Below, one piece after another: positions 54,588 to 64,000 of a stretch of DNA of 64,000 bases. The translations under genes were made by a program, and so were the position numbers. Source of the stretch: Rhyzopertha dominica (Eukaryota; Arthropoda; Insecta; Coleoptera; Bostrichidae); the NCBI GenBank assembly GCA_025024175.1, contig QCXZ01000086.1, positions 22,162,245 through 22,226,244 of the forward strand. Direction: 5' to 3'. How positions within the stretch are numbered: the first letter of the stretch is position 1; every line of letters begins with the position of its first letter. The notes beneath the pieces were generated by a model. The model worked only from the letters and a program-made list of their open reading frames with translations. It was not told the origin of the DNA and ran no database searches.

Positions 54588-54655
54588 TAAGGACGTAATA
54601 AAGTTGGCCGTGGAATTTTTACGCCCACTACTTCATGAACTGAATCAGTTACTTA
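54588..54655 (+). repeat. 68-bp direct repeat, left copy
   Basis: TAAGGACGTAATAAAGTTGG...TTTTTACGCCCACTACTTCA...TTACTTA recurs at 57811-57879 with about 85-90 percent identity in the same orientation. The two copies bracket 3.15 kb of A+T-rich mobile DNA and face GC-rich host-like DNA on their outer sides. Confidence 0.9.
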
Positions 54656-55690
54656 TGGCTGGGTACCGCCGCACAGTAGTTCCTCAAAAAATTTGAAACT
54701 TGACCTAAGCGGGTTTTGCAAAGCGCTAATTCATTTTTCATGTATTTTTTCAACCCCCTGAAGGGGGAAAGAGCAAAACTGAAAATTGGCAAAATTATCT
54801 TGTTAGATATAAAAAAATGTGTTTTCGAACCTCTGAACTCGTTTTTGACATTATTCTCACCGACAACTCAAATTAGGCCGTTGGGGGATTAAAAATCAAT
54901 AAAATTATTGTGTCAGGTATCAAAAAGAGAAGGGCAAGACATAAATTTAAATTCATATTTTGGCTTCAAGCATTAAATGTAAAATGTACTTTATTTTATA
55001 GTCAAATATTAAGAATATAATACGACATCACCATCATCGTCTTCATCATTGTCTTCTTCAAAATCATGATCGTCATCCTCATCGTCCTCTTCATATTGGG
55101 ATACTGCTTCCTCTTGTCAACTTTTTGCTTCTTCTTGCTGATTTACTTCTACTTCTAATAGTGCTAACACATCTGGGTCAAAATGAATCTTTTTTTAGTC
55201 TGTGTATTTCTTAGTATTGATATAACTCGCGTCGATATTGAATCCTTTCTCGTTCTTTTCTTAACGTCAAAATGAGTCCCAGATATAACAATCTTGAAAT
55301 TGGTCATTGCAGAAATTCGATTATTTAAATTAAATCGATGTGATCTAATGTGCAATTTTGGTATTTTTACAACCAGGGCAACACCTTTTGATAACAAATT
55401 ATGTACACAAACCCATACAAGTGATATTTTTGCATATTAGTTTTTCTGTAACAGGTACCAGTCTTGAGTTACAAACCAAACTTGCATTTAATATATAATA
55501 TATGTCGTAAATATATAGGTTTTGTTATGTTTATTTTTAATCTCAACGTAATTATTTCGGTTTATCTAGCTAGTCGTGAAACTATATATCCCATATTTAA
55601 TGTCATACAAAACCCCCTAGGGTGCCAAATTTTAGCTTCTTAATTATGAATGGTGTTAAAAGACAACTTAAATTTTATCAAATATTTAAG
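54656..55690. other. A+T-rich mobile-like DNA with a protein remnant
   Basis: This lies inside the block bracketed by the 68-bp repeats. Apart from the frame at 55020-55397 nothing is recognised. Confidence 0.4.
55020..55397 (-). pseudogene. Unrecognised protein remnant with an acidic tail
   Basis: Minus strand. 55397-55164 is open: KGVALVVKIPKLHIRSHRFN and LNNRISAMTNFKIVISGTHF. After a one-base shift the reading continues as KIHFDPDVLALLEVEVNQQE and then an Asp/Glu-rich end (QYEEDDEDDDHDFEEDNDED) with one stop inside. The long acidic tail and a plausible joint across the shift suggest a former gene, possibly from a transposon. I do not recognise the family. Confidence 0.4.
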
Positions 55691-55697
55691 AAACAAT

Positions 55698-56459
55698 TAC
55701 TTCCACATCCAACGGATGGAAAGTATTGTATCGCAAAAAAATTTTCAATTTTTTTTTATTTGCTCATTCGCTTTAAAATGGCCGAAAACGCAAAAAAACA
55801 AAATTTGAGCGAAAAATTTCTTATCTGTGTCTGTGGTTTTGTTTGTAAACACGATAACTTTCGAAAGACTTAATATATGAACTTAAAATTTGACGAATTT
55901 ATAAATCTCAACTACCCAAAGCGACCTGTTGTTTTGGGGTAAGTAGGATGGTATCGGGTAGGGGGCGAAACCCTTTTTTGCAAATTTGTTTATTTTTTTC
56001 GTTTTAGTATGTGATTAGTAGTATAACTGCGAGTATTATTGGCTTTTATAAATTTTCGGTGCAGCAAAAAAGCGTCACTTAAAGAAAACGATTTTTCCTA
56101 AATATCTCCGAATATATTTAGTATAGTCAAAAAATGAAAATACCATCAGATATGAAATAAAATTTCTCACAAAAAGTGTCTTACAAAATTTATTCAAAAT
56201 TTTGACATTTTCGAAATATTTCAATTTAAATTTTGGTATTATATAGAAAATCATATTTCTGTTTTTTTTTGTTAAGTAAATAATTTTCGAGTTATTTGTA
56301 AAACAACCGATTTTAAAATTTATATATTTTTGCTATCACGAGGACTGTTTGTCTTAGAAAAAATATGTAGAGAGAAAAAATGCTCAAAACCTGATTATTA
56401 ATCGTATAGTATAAGAAATAAAAACGTAAATGTCATTTTGACAATTGGATGTGGAAGTA
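55698..56459 (+). mobile_element. MITE-like element, left of an inverted pair
   Basis: Begins TACTTCCACATCCAACGG and ends ACAATTGGATGTGGAAGTA, giving inverted termini of about 15 bases (TACTTCCACATCCAA). It shares most of its length with the reverse complement of 58441-59282, including AACTACCCAAAGCGACCTGT. The homology runs about 30 bases past the right terminus (TTGATTCAATTTGCAGC), so the true unit may be larger. No transposase. Confidence 0.8.
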
Positions 56460-56589
56460 TTGATTCAATTTGCAGCGGGTTTTTTATATTAAATTACTTG
56501 GAAAACTGTTACCGAATTTGCAAAAAAAGGTTTTTTTTCAAAATCATCTAATGTGAAAAAGAGAATGAAACAGCTAATTTGTGTGTATA

Positions 56590-57030
56590 ACAGTGAAAAG
56601 AAAAATAAGAAGTAATAGGTATTCTCTGCGCAAGTTGCTTTTCTGAAAATTCCAAAGGTGAGGAGAATTTTTGCTACGTAAATTTATAAAAGAATGTAGA
56701 GTTTATAAATGTCATAAAATTATTTAGATCATGACGATTTCCTTTAAAAAGACATAAAACGTCATCTACATAACGATATCAAAATTTAACATTGAAAGAA
56801 AAAAGCTATATTTTTAAAAATAGATTTTTCCAAATTATTCACAAGTGTTCAGCTAAAAGTGGGATAAACCTGAAGTTTGAATAAAATGTTTATTAATGAA
56901 ATTCGGTTAAAGAAACTAAATTTTTTTATGTAACAACGGTAAATTGCAATTTAGAAGAAGCGGATTGTTCAATACTTCTAAACAATCTTTAGGAGGAATT
57001 TAAGGAAATAAACTGTTTTCTGATACATCG
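56590..57030 (-). pseudogene. Penelope-like RT fragment
   Basis: Minus strand, broken frame. A decayed fingers part reads FYSNFRFIPLLAEHL. The palm reads YRYVDDVLCLFKGNRHDLNN and FMTFINS, which has the catalytic YVDD and the following helix of PLE RTs. The GIY-YIG part is not seen; the downstream side is the MITE at 56459. Confidence 0.72.
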
Positions 57031-57034
57031 AAAA

Positions 57035-57810
57035 AAAAACAAGGAAGGAGTCTTGGAAATTTCAAAATTTTTAGGTTTGTTCGTCAAGTCCAGTGTATAT
57101 TTTCAAAATTCAACAGCAATTTAGGATTAAATTGGCTAATTTATAACACGCTGAATTTTTTGTTACCTGTTGCATTATCACCGTATTCCTTATCCACTTT
57201 GGTAGATTATTGGATTCACTCACAAAATCATTTACTTCTAATTCTTTTTATAACATACAGCTTTATTATGCTGGTCACATTCTCACGTCACCACGTTTTG
57301 ACAAACGTCAAATTTGTATTTGGAATATCATTTAAGTAACAATTTATATGGAAATATCATTGTTAGTGCTACCAACTTCCTCAAAACGCATTTTGAAGGA
57401 CCCGGGTTTCATATACATATCAGTACAGCAAAGTAGATAAAGTAGTAAATTGCACTTACGTTATGCTCGTCGTACCCTTGTGGAGTAACGTAGCAAATGA
57501 AAGTATACTTTTATCTGCTTTCTACGAAAATTCTGGTAAAAGTAAACTCCCGCTTTTATTTACTATTCTTGTTTACTTATATTTGCATCATATGTAAATA
57601 AACAAGTGTGAGGATAAATAGAGGCCATTTATTTAGATTCATACGCCGAGTGTATATCTAACCAACTAGAAAGCTCTTCGCATCGAGTAGAATAAGTTTA
57701 TCCATTCTTAATAATATCACGTTGGTATACAAGACATGTTCTGAAGCTTTTACATTGGTGGCATCACATTACAAAACATCATTTTCTCTCCTTTCAGGAA
57801 TACGACCGCC
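57035..57810. other. A+T-rich non-coding stretch
   Basis: The remainder of the block between the two 68-bp repeats. No recognised content. Confidence 0.4.
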
Positions 57811-57879
57811 TAAGGACGGGATAAAGTTTGTCGTGGGATTTTTACGCCCACTACTTCATGAACTAATTCGTGTTACTTA
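57811..57879 (+). repeat. 68-bp direct repeat, right copy
   Basis: Partner of 54588-54655, sharing an exact run over TTTTTACGCCCACTACTTCA and TGAACT. Confidence 0.9.
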
Positions 57880-58404
57880 AACACAAACTCCGGGATCCAT
57901 CTAAATTAATTTACCCAATCGTTCGGCAATTAGTACAACTTGGTCGGGATATGTTTGTCGAAGTTAATAGATGGTACCCGAATCGATTATTGCGTGCGTT
58001 CAGCAGCTAATTAACCGGTTAGCTAGAAATTCGTCGGGCAATCGTTATTATAATCCGGGTGCCGCGATAATTGCAGCCTTCCAGGGAAAACACGGTTCTT
58101 GTTTCAGGCGCTCCGCATCTCCTAATTGCCGCGAGATTTTTAGACGATTTAATCTTCTTATCGAGCGTTCTCTTGTCAATGCTAATTGTAGCTCCACTTT
58201 GTTAGCGAAACCCTTCGCTGCGTTATTAAAAATTCCTCCTAGCTGAAGCGCACCTGCTGCTTCACAGATATTTGCTAGGTGCTCAGATAGAATTATGTTC
58301 ACTTCAATTGACGGTTTCGACTGAGATAGCTCGCAACAGTCTGCAGGTAACTCGAAATCACGGAAGAATTTGCACCTATATTTGTGTAAGTAGCACATCT
58401 ACAT
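57880..58404. other. GC-richer host-like island
   Basis: Open frames on opposite strands overlap (57971-58246 plus, 58048-58398 minus). Neither matches a family I recognise. It is probably the continuation of the host DNA seen at 54120-54587. Confidence 0.4.
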
Positions 58405-58440
58405 CCATCATATTAATAAAACAGCTGCAAATTGGATCAA

Positions 58441-59282
58441 TACTTCCACATTAAATTGTCAAAATGATATTTACGTTTTTATTTCTTATACTATACGATT
58501 AGTAAATAGGTTTTGAGCATTTTTTCTCTCTACACATTTTTTCTAAGACAAACGGTCCTCGTGATATTAGCAAGAATACATAAATTTTTAAAATCTGTTT
58601 TCTTCCAAATAACTCGAAAAGTATAAACTTAACAAAAAAATTGCAAGAGTGCTTTACGATCAGAAATTTGATTTCCTATACAATACCAAAATTTTAAAAA
58701 ATCGTACGAACAGCGATCAAAATACGTTTTTGGACACTTTTTGTGAGAAATTTTATTTCCTATCTGATAGTATTTTCAGTTTTGTAATATATTAAATATA
58801 TTCGAAGATATTTAGGAAAAACCGTTTCCTTTAAGTGACGCTTTCTTGCTAATATCTTCTAAACAATTTGCTGCACCGAAAATTTATAAGGACGAATAAT
58901 ACTCGCAGTTATACTACTAATCAAATACTTGAAGGAAAAAAAATAAAAATTTGCAAAAAGGGTCAACACTCCCCACTTTCGCCCCCTTCCTGATATCCTA
59001 CTTACCCCAAAAACAATAGGTCGCTTTGGGTAGTTGAGATCTATACGTTTGCCCAATTTTAAGTTCATATATTAAGTCTTTCGAAAGTTATCGTGTCCAC
59101 AAACAAAACCACAGACACACAGACACACCGACACACAGACACACCGACACACAGACAAGAAATTTTTTTGTTCAAATTTTGTTTTTTTACGTTTTCGACC
59201 ATTTTAAAGCGAACGAGCAAATAAAAATTTTTGAAAATTTTTTTCGCGATACAATACTTCCCATCCGTCGGATGTGGAAGTA
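58441..59282 (-). mobile_element. MITE-like element, right of an inverted pair
   Basis: Reverse-complement relative of 55698-56459 with the same TACTTCCACAT termini. It is longer, mainly through a CACAGACACACCGA minisatellite (59108-59155). The flank TGCAAATTGGATCAA (58425-58440) is also shared with the left copy. Both copies can be read for about 50 codons with the common words LLPHPTDGKYCIAKK and RFKM, but neither looks like an intact gene. Confidence 0.8.
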
Positions 59283-59284
59283 AT

Positions 59285-59980
59285 ATATTAATCATTAATC
59301 ATGATAAATAATCATTTTCGCGATTTTCTTTTTCACAAACTTTCAGTCGGAGTTTTCCAAATGATCCGTAAGATAATAATTATTTTTTAATCTAGAGTAA
59401 GTCATGCCAGATATTTTGGGATAAATGGATGAAATTAGGTAAGTATCTCAACTTCTTTTAATGTAAAACAATTTCTGTCAAAAAAAGTTTTTTTTTATAT
59501 TTAAGAAAAATTAGGTGCTTATCTCTTAGGCCAAATGTATATTCTGTGATACAGTGACACTGCTGGTGTCTAATGCTTGCATTTTACATTTAAGGATATG
59601 CACAGCTTATTATAAAGAATAACTTACTATGGAGCAATTCAAAATAAATTAGTTTTCCATATATTGCCAACCTTCGTAGACACGTTGAAAAAACTATTTT
59701 AATTGCCTACTTGCTTGCTAACTTATCATATAAAGGGATGAATTAAGTAGCTTTTAAATATAGGTACACGTATGCCAGAAGCACTATGATTTTTATATAT
59801 ATTTTAAAAGAAACGATGTCTAATATTATAATAAAAAAGAAAATGCTTCCTGACCGTGCTATATGTATAAAAACAATTGTAACTGTATTCTTGTTTACTT
59901 TTTAAAGCAATTAAATTTTAAGTATAGGCGCAGGTTAAAAACACTCTAATTTTTTTATGTTTTCAGAATAATACATTATA
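59285..59980. other. A+T-rich non-coding stretch
   Basis: No recognised homology or repeat. Confidence 0.4.
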
Positions 59981-59983
59981 ATA

Positions 59984-61945
59984 CAGGGTTTCTATAAATG
60001 ATTCATGCATCTAGGGCGCTTATGGGAATTATCGATTAAATCAGTGTGCCGTCTCTCGGGAAGGTGAACACAACAATTGCTGTGACCTATACTTGTCATC
60101 TGTCGATTGTTGAATTATTTGATATATTTTTAAATGGGAAAACGCGTGGACGTTTGTATTTTCAACATATTCAGTAGTGTTTTGTGCAATAATATACTTT
60201 AAGATTACAGAAAGCTCACATTTCGGAGCTGTGGGGTGACACGGTTTCGTATAACTTTTATATTAATTATATATTTATTGGTGTTATTAATACAGAGTAT
60301 TTTACACAGGTCAAAGTACCGAATAATATACACAAGAACAATTACGAGAAGTGGGCGTATGAATTCATCCACTCTATAGCAGGCATGCTCAACTAATAAG
60401 TTTTTGACAAAAAATTTAAATTGCTTGAAATCTAGTTTCTTTGCGTTGGGTGGATGTAATACAGAAATAGTCAGTGCTGTTTCTAGAAAGTTAGCTTTTA
60501 GCAATTCCCGATACCTAAGTGGAGTAAGTGTGATCAAAAGAATTATACTCCTGTTTATTTTGATGAGCGAAAAGAAGACATTGCATAAGATAAATGCAAC
60601 GTACTGTCAAATTTTGAACGTTCGCAGCCTGAGAGAATCCTGACGCACTTCCTCTGAACTTTAAAGACAGCAGCATGGACAGAGTGTCCCCATGTGAGAA
60701 TTGCATAGGAAATTACACTATGAAATATGGCGTGATAGGCAGTTAACAATGTTGGAGTTGAGACAGCATACACCAATTGCCTAAACGAGTACAGCTGTTT
60801 TGAAAGTTTAGTTGTTATGTAGTCGGCATGAGTTTCCCAAGTGAGTCCGGAGTCAAGAAATACGCCTAACAGCTTCACTGGCTTATAAGTAGCTGCACAT
60901 TTACTCAGCGAAAATACAATTTCCTGCGTTTTATCATTATTAATTGTTAATGTATTCTTGATAAATCAGTTATTTATTCGAGTCTGGACCCCTATACTAC
61001 TTAGATGCAAACTGTGCAAAGATGCACCAGTATCATCTGCGAGTAATATAAAATTAGTCCCAGTTAGTGAGAGTGGTAGATCATTGATGAAGATTGCAAA
61101 CAACGTTGGTCCCAGGACCGAACCTTGAGGCACTCCTAGTTTGATTTCTACGCTCGTGGATTTTGTCTGGTTGGCAACAACAAATTGATATCTATACCCA
61201 TTAAGGCCACACAATCGTCACTAAAGCCGTATAATTTCTGTTTCTTAAATAATATACTGTGTTACACAGTCAAATGCTTTTGACAAATCTAGACAGGAAA
61301 CTAGTGTATGGCTTCTCTGCTGGAATCTGGACAAGATTCTTTCACTAAGAGTGGTTAGTGCTAAAGTGGTTGATCAATTACTTCTAAATCCGAACTGGCA
61401 TTGTAAATATTGTATAATGCATTGTGTTCAAAGAATAAATCAATTTGGTTTTCTAACAGGTGTTCAAATATTTTGCTTATAGTAGGAACTAAAGAAATGG
61501 ACCGGTAGTTATTAATATTTTCAGTGCATTTTTATGTATGAAAATTACTTTCGAATATTAAGTTTGAGGTTAAATAATTGTACTATCATGGACTGAAAGA
61601 TGTTTTTAGCCTACGGTAATCGTAAAATCCGCAAACTAAGTGGTATTAACGTTAGCTGCACTACACAAAGCTTCCACGGTGCAAGGGTGTAGACTGCAGA
61701 GGTTATCACAAGCCTACTATACCAATAATTATAGCTATTTCTTGTCTTTGGCAGAAAAATAGAACCGTAAATTGTTGGAAAATCATTATAAAGCCTCAAC
61801 TTCGTGACTGTAACCTTCAGTCCTATCGCGCTCATTGATGTGATCGCCATGTATATTGTAGCTAGGCAGCAGTTATAAAAAGACGGCACAAAGAATTCAG
61901 AAACCAACGCCGCCCGCGTTTCATGAATCATTTATTAAAACCCTG
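59984..61945. mobile_element. TIR element (mariner-like ends) split by a LINE
   Basis: Left end: TA, CAGGGTTTCTATAAATGATT, CATG (from 59984). Right end, reverse complement: TA, CAGGGTTTTAATAAATGATT, CATG (61945 backwards). About 22 of 25 terminal bases match, and TA flanks each side. CAGGG plus TA suggests Tc1/mariner-type mobilisation. The interior is taken up mainly by a minus-strand LINE RT; the outer parts (about 200 and 330 bases) have no transposase. Confidence 0.75.
60205..61560 (-). pseudogene. Jockey-type LINE RT, palm to C-terminus
   Basis: Minus strand. A decayed block A lies near 61300-61260 (SFLSRFVKSI-like). 61214-60966 reads LGVPQGSVLGPTLFAIFIND and NFILLADDTGASLHSLHLSS; YADD has become LADD, which keeps both Asp. 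60878-60555 reads MKLLGVFLDSGLTWETHADY, SVISYAILTWGHSVHAAVFK and VQRKCVRILSG. 60537-60205 is the C-terminal part. Breaks occur near 60960 and 60545. It was inserted into the TIR element at 59984-61945. Confidence 0.85.
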
Positions 61946-61949
61946 TATA

Positions 61950-62275
61950 ACAACACTTCAGTTTTCAGTTGCGCTCGATATACAAATCTCTAGAGAATAG
62001 TGAAAATTGTTCATTTTTGTAACAAAGCTGTGAAATAACCAACGTTTGGCGGTAGTTAAAGTATCAAGCAACGGTCTATGAGACTGACGTATGCAGAGGG
62101 TTTCACAGCTTGATGGTCGGCCCTCGGCCTTCATAAACTATTGTATTGTAAATGAGGGTTTTTACAACCTTATGGTCGGCCGACCTAAATTATTGGGATT
62201 AGTGGCACGCTTCAACATTCCTTAATGGGCCATATTCAAAAAAATCTTGTTGGCTAAAATGTTAACTTTTCCACT
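61950..62275. other. No recognised feature
   Basis: Short stretch between two mobile relics. It contains two nearby copies of TTATGGTCGGCC/TGATGGTCGGCC (about 62110 and 62170), a small direct repeat. Confidence 0.4.
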
Positions 62276-62279
62276 ATAA

Positions 62280-62775
62280 ATTTTTGAAATTTGCTAGATG
62301 TGATAATTTAGCAATCAATAAAACATAGAAGCTTTTATAACAAATTTGATTTAATGCAGGTCTGATGCTAAACTGGCGCGACTCACGAACTATTTTTATG
62401 TGATACTTTATTGGGTTTAAATTTTCCGATGTATAAAATAAAGGAAGGAAACCATTTTCACNTCCTGCGTGTAGAATCATTATTCTTTTTTCTTTTGACG
62501 CCGGAATATTGACGTTGCACTTCCCTGAGTCATCAACCCATCCTTTTTTTATTGTATCATGGGTATCGTACCATGTTTCGTCGAGGAAAAATATCGGACG
62601 ATTTTCCTGCCTATACATTTTTATAGATTTTAAATAATCGCATCTCCACTTTCTTATTACCTGGCTTTCCATCAAACATTGCTTCTTCTCCACCTTCTTC
62701 ATTGAAAAGCCAATAGTTTTAACATACTTTTGCAGGGTATGCTCGGAGCAGTCGATTAAGCACTCAGATATATGC
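62280..62775 (-). pseudogene. DDE superendonuclease transposase fragment (DETW type)
   Basis: Minus strand, in order: LIDCSEHTLQKYVKTIGFSM, VIRKWRCDYLKSIKMYRQEN, RPIFFLDETWYDTHDTIKKG, WVDDSGKCNVN and KRIMILHAGxENGFLPLFYT. Position 62462 is N. The DETW motif carries the first catalytic Asp. The 'RPIxYLDETW ... RLIILHAGSENGFVPGA' pattern is a multi-copy IS630/Tc1-mariner-related transposase family known from many invertebrates. The rest of the DDE fold is missing after 62390, where the reading becomes unrelated. Confidence 0.78.
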
Positions 62776-62779
62776 CGCG

Positions 62780-64000
62780 ACAGATCCTAGTGATAAGAAT
62801 GAATATATTTAATTGTTTCGGAGGTACTCAGTTGCCCTACGGTTTAAAATCAGCAATAATCTGTTTGACCAGTTGCCCTACGCAATGTATTTGTCACAAA
62901 CGCCTCTTAATAAGTGGCTAAATGTAAGTATATATGTAGGTATGACTGAACAATTAAAAAATATTTCAATATTTAAAAACTTTAAAATATAAAAAAACAC
63001 ATATGCTTCCAATACCGTTTATAGTAGAAGTAGAATAGTTCCGATTTCTTCTTATTTCCAAAAAAATATACAGGTAGAAACTACGTTTATGACCCTCTGG
63101 ATTAAAAGAAAATTTTAACCTCTGAAGAAACAAGGCAGACGACGATTGCACACCCCGATCAAAAATTAGAAAGTATGGGCTGCCGCACTGAAATTGGAAT
63201 GTTTACCATTCATGGTTATAAAAATAGATTCTACTCATTAAATTAAAAAAGAATACGATTTAGTCTTCATTAAAAGCTATTAGATGAGAAATATTTGTAG
63301 TTCAAATAATAATACCAAATAATGCTCATTGATTTATGTGTACGGAAAAAAATTCTAAAAAAAGCCTAAACACAATTTTTGGATACGGTCCACTCCGCTG
63401 CAAAACAGTGGAACGTGCCGAACCCGTCTGTTATTTACGACAGCTTCAGGTAATACTTGTAAACCATTGTGAGCGGTAATCGGCTGTTCGTATAATGAGT
63501 CTCATAGATTGTTGCTTGCAACTATACATATATTTTAAACATCTGCTCCTAAATTAGACGTATTTTTTGTAAAATTAAGGGAATTTAATATGGTTAGTGC
63601 AACCAAATTCTTAATTAAGCGCCATCGTCCTCCGACCGCACCTCAGACCTCGTACTGTTACGCATACCACGCCATAAGTCGAGTAGCTAGGTTAGGCGTT
63701 GAATGCGTAACTGGTGTCGCAAATTTTACTGTATCCCTAATTGCCGTCAGTGGCAGCAGTTCGCGAAAACACGCCGAAGAGGCAGTATACGCGGAAGTAA
63801 GAAGCGCAACGTGCGGTTCGACTAATGGCGGCCGAAACGTGATTTAATTCTGGCTATAACGGCGCTCGAAATTTGTGCAGTCGTAATCAGGGCGCTATTA
63901 AGAAGTTGCAGTTTGTATAATATTAATGCCGCCAAATCCTTAATTAAAGACGGGAGCCGCTCCGTTGTGAGGGGGCGCGGACCGGGTCGGGACCCCGCGT
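62780..64000. other. Non-coding, host-like towards the end
   Basis: 62780-63380 is A+T rich. Two nearby copies of CAGTTGCCCTACG (62829 and 62870) form a small direct repeat. 63390-64000 is GC and CpG rich with an unassigned 85-codon frame (63590-63847 plus). No element or gene was recognised. Confidence 0.4.

Noticed and set aside
1..64000. CRISPR arrays, operons and bacterial-type signals
   Set aside because: No regularly spaced repeats with unique spacers. The element types, the intron-like gap and the microsatellites all indicate an animal genome.

Overview
This window looks like a gene-poor stretch of an animal nuclear chromosome, most likely an insect (a beetle is plausible but not shown by the sequence alone). 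It is A+T rich, carries isolated ambiguous bases, and I find no intact cellular protein-coding gene, rRNA or tRNA in it. Nearly everything recognisable is decayed mobile DNA: Tc1/mariner-type DNA transposons, CR1-like, Jockey-like and RTE-like non-LTR retrotransposons, Penelope-like elements (PLEs), one Ty3/gypsy and one Ty1/copia relic, a hAT-type miniature element and several foldback/MITE units. Almost every reading frame is broken by frameshifts, stops or internal deletions.

Layout. 1-12 kb: a minisatellite, LINE reverse-transcriptase pieces, a mariner copy (about 3.1-4.6 kb), an inverted pair of retroelement tails (6.3-6.5 kb), a gypsy LTR-integrase-LTR relic (9.4-10 kb) and a CR1-like element ending in (ATT)n (11.3-12.4 kb). 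12.5-17 kb: a hammerhead ribozyme on the minus strand, a remnant of a YqaJ/SWIM-type gene between inverted repeats, and two PLE relics, one of which has a second, decayed hammerhead lodged antisense in its RT frame. 17-26 kb: mariner copy B, an RTE-like fragment joined to a PLE with RT and GIY-YIG parts, a copia relic broken by a foldback MITE, and another PLE end. 26-45 kb: single-copy-looking DNA with a long CR1-like RT (30.1-31.5 kb), mariner copies C and D, a different mariner at 37.2-38.8 kb, and Jockey-like endonuclease/RT relics. 45-64 kb: an inverted duplication, a nearly perfect hammerhead ribozyme (45.6 kb), a mariner, a hAT-type element with an exact 8-bp target duplication, a Tc1 deletion derivative, a 270-bp tandem repeat, CR1 and PLE fragments, an inverted pair of 0.8-kb MITEs, a TIR element split by a LINE, and a DDE-transposase fragment.

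Between the relics lie stretches of 0.5-1.5 kb that are richer in G+C and CpG, with no repeats or genes that I recognise. They probably represent the original host sequence that the transposons have invaded.

The most interesting signal is a set of self-cleaving-ribozyme-like structures. Two sites (12470-12561 minus; 45612-45717 plus) fit the type I hammerhead fold completely, and a third (16762-16853) is a decayed sister of the second. In addition, the terminal motif that recurs next to PLE GIY-YIG ends has the same order of parts: a CUGANGA-like box, one extra base, a hairpin, GAAA and a short palindrome. This suggests that many of these tails are hammerhead relics or variants. Hammerheads in PLEs and in animal retrozymes are established; the extra-base variant and its recurrence here are my reading of the sequence.
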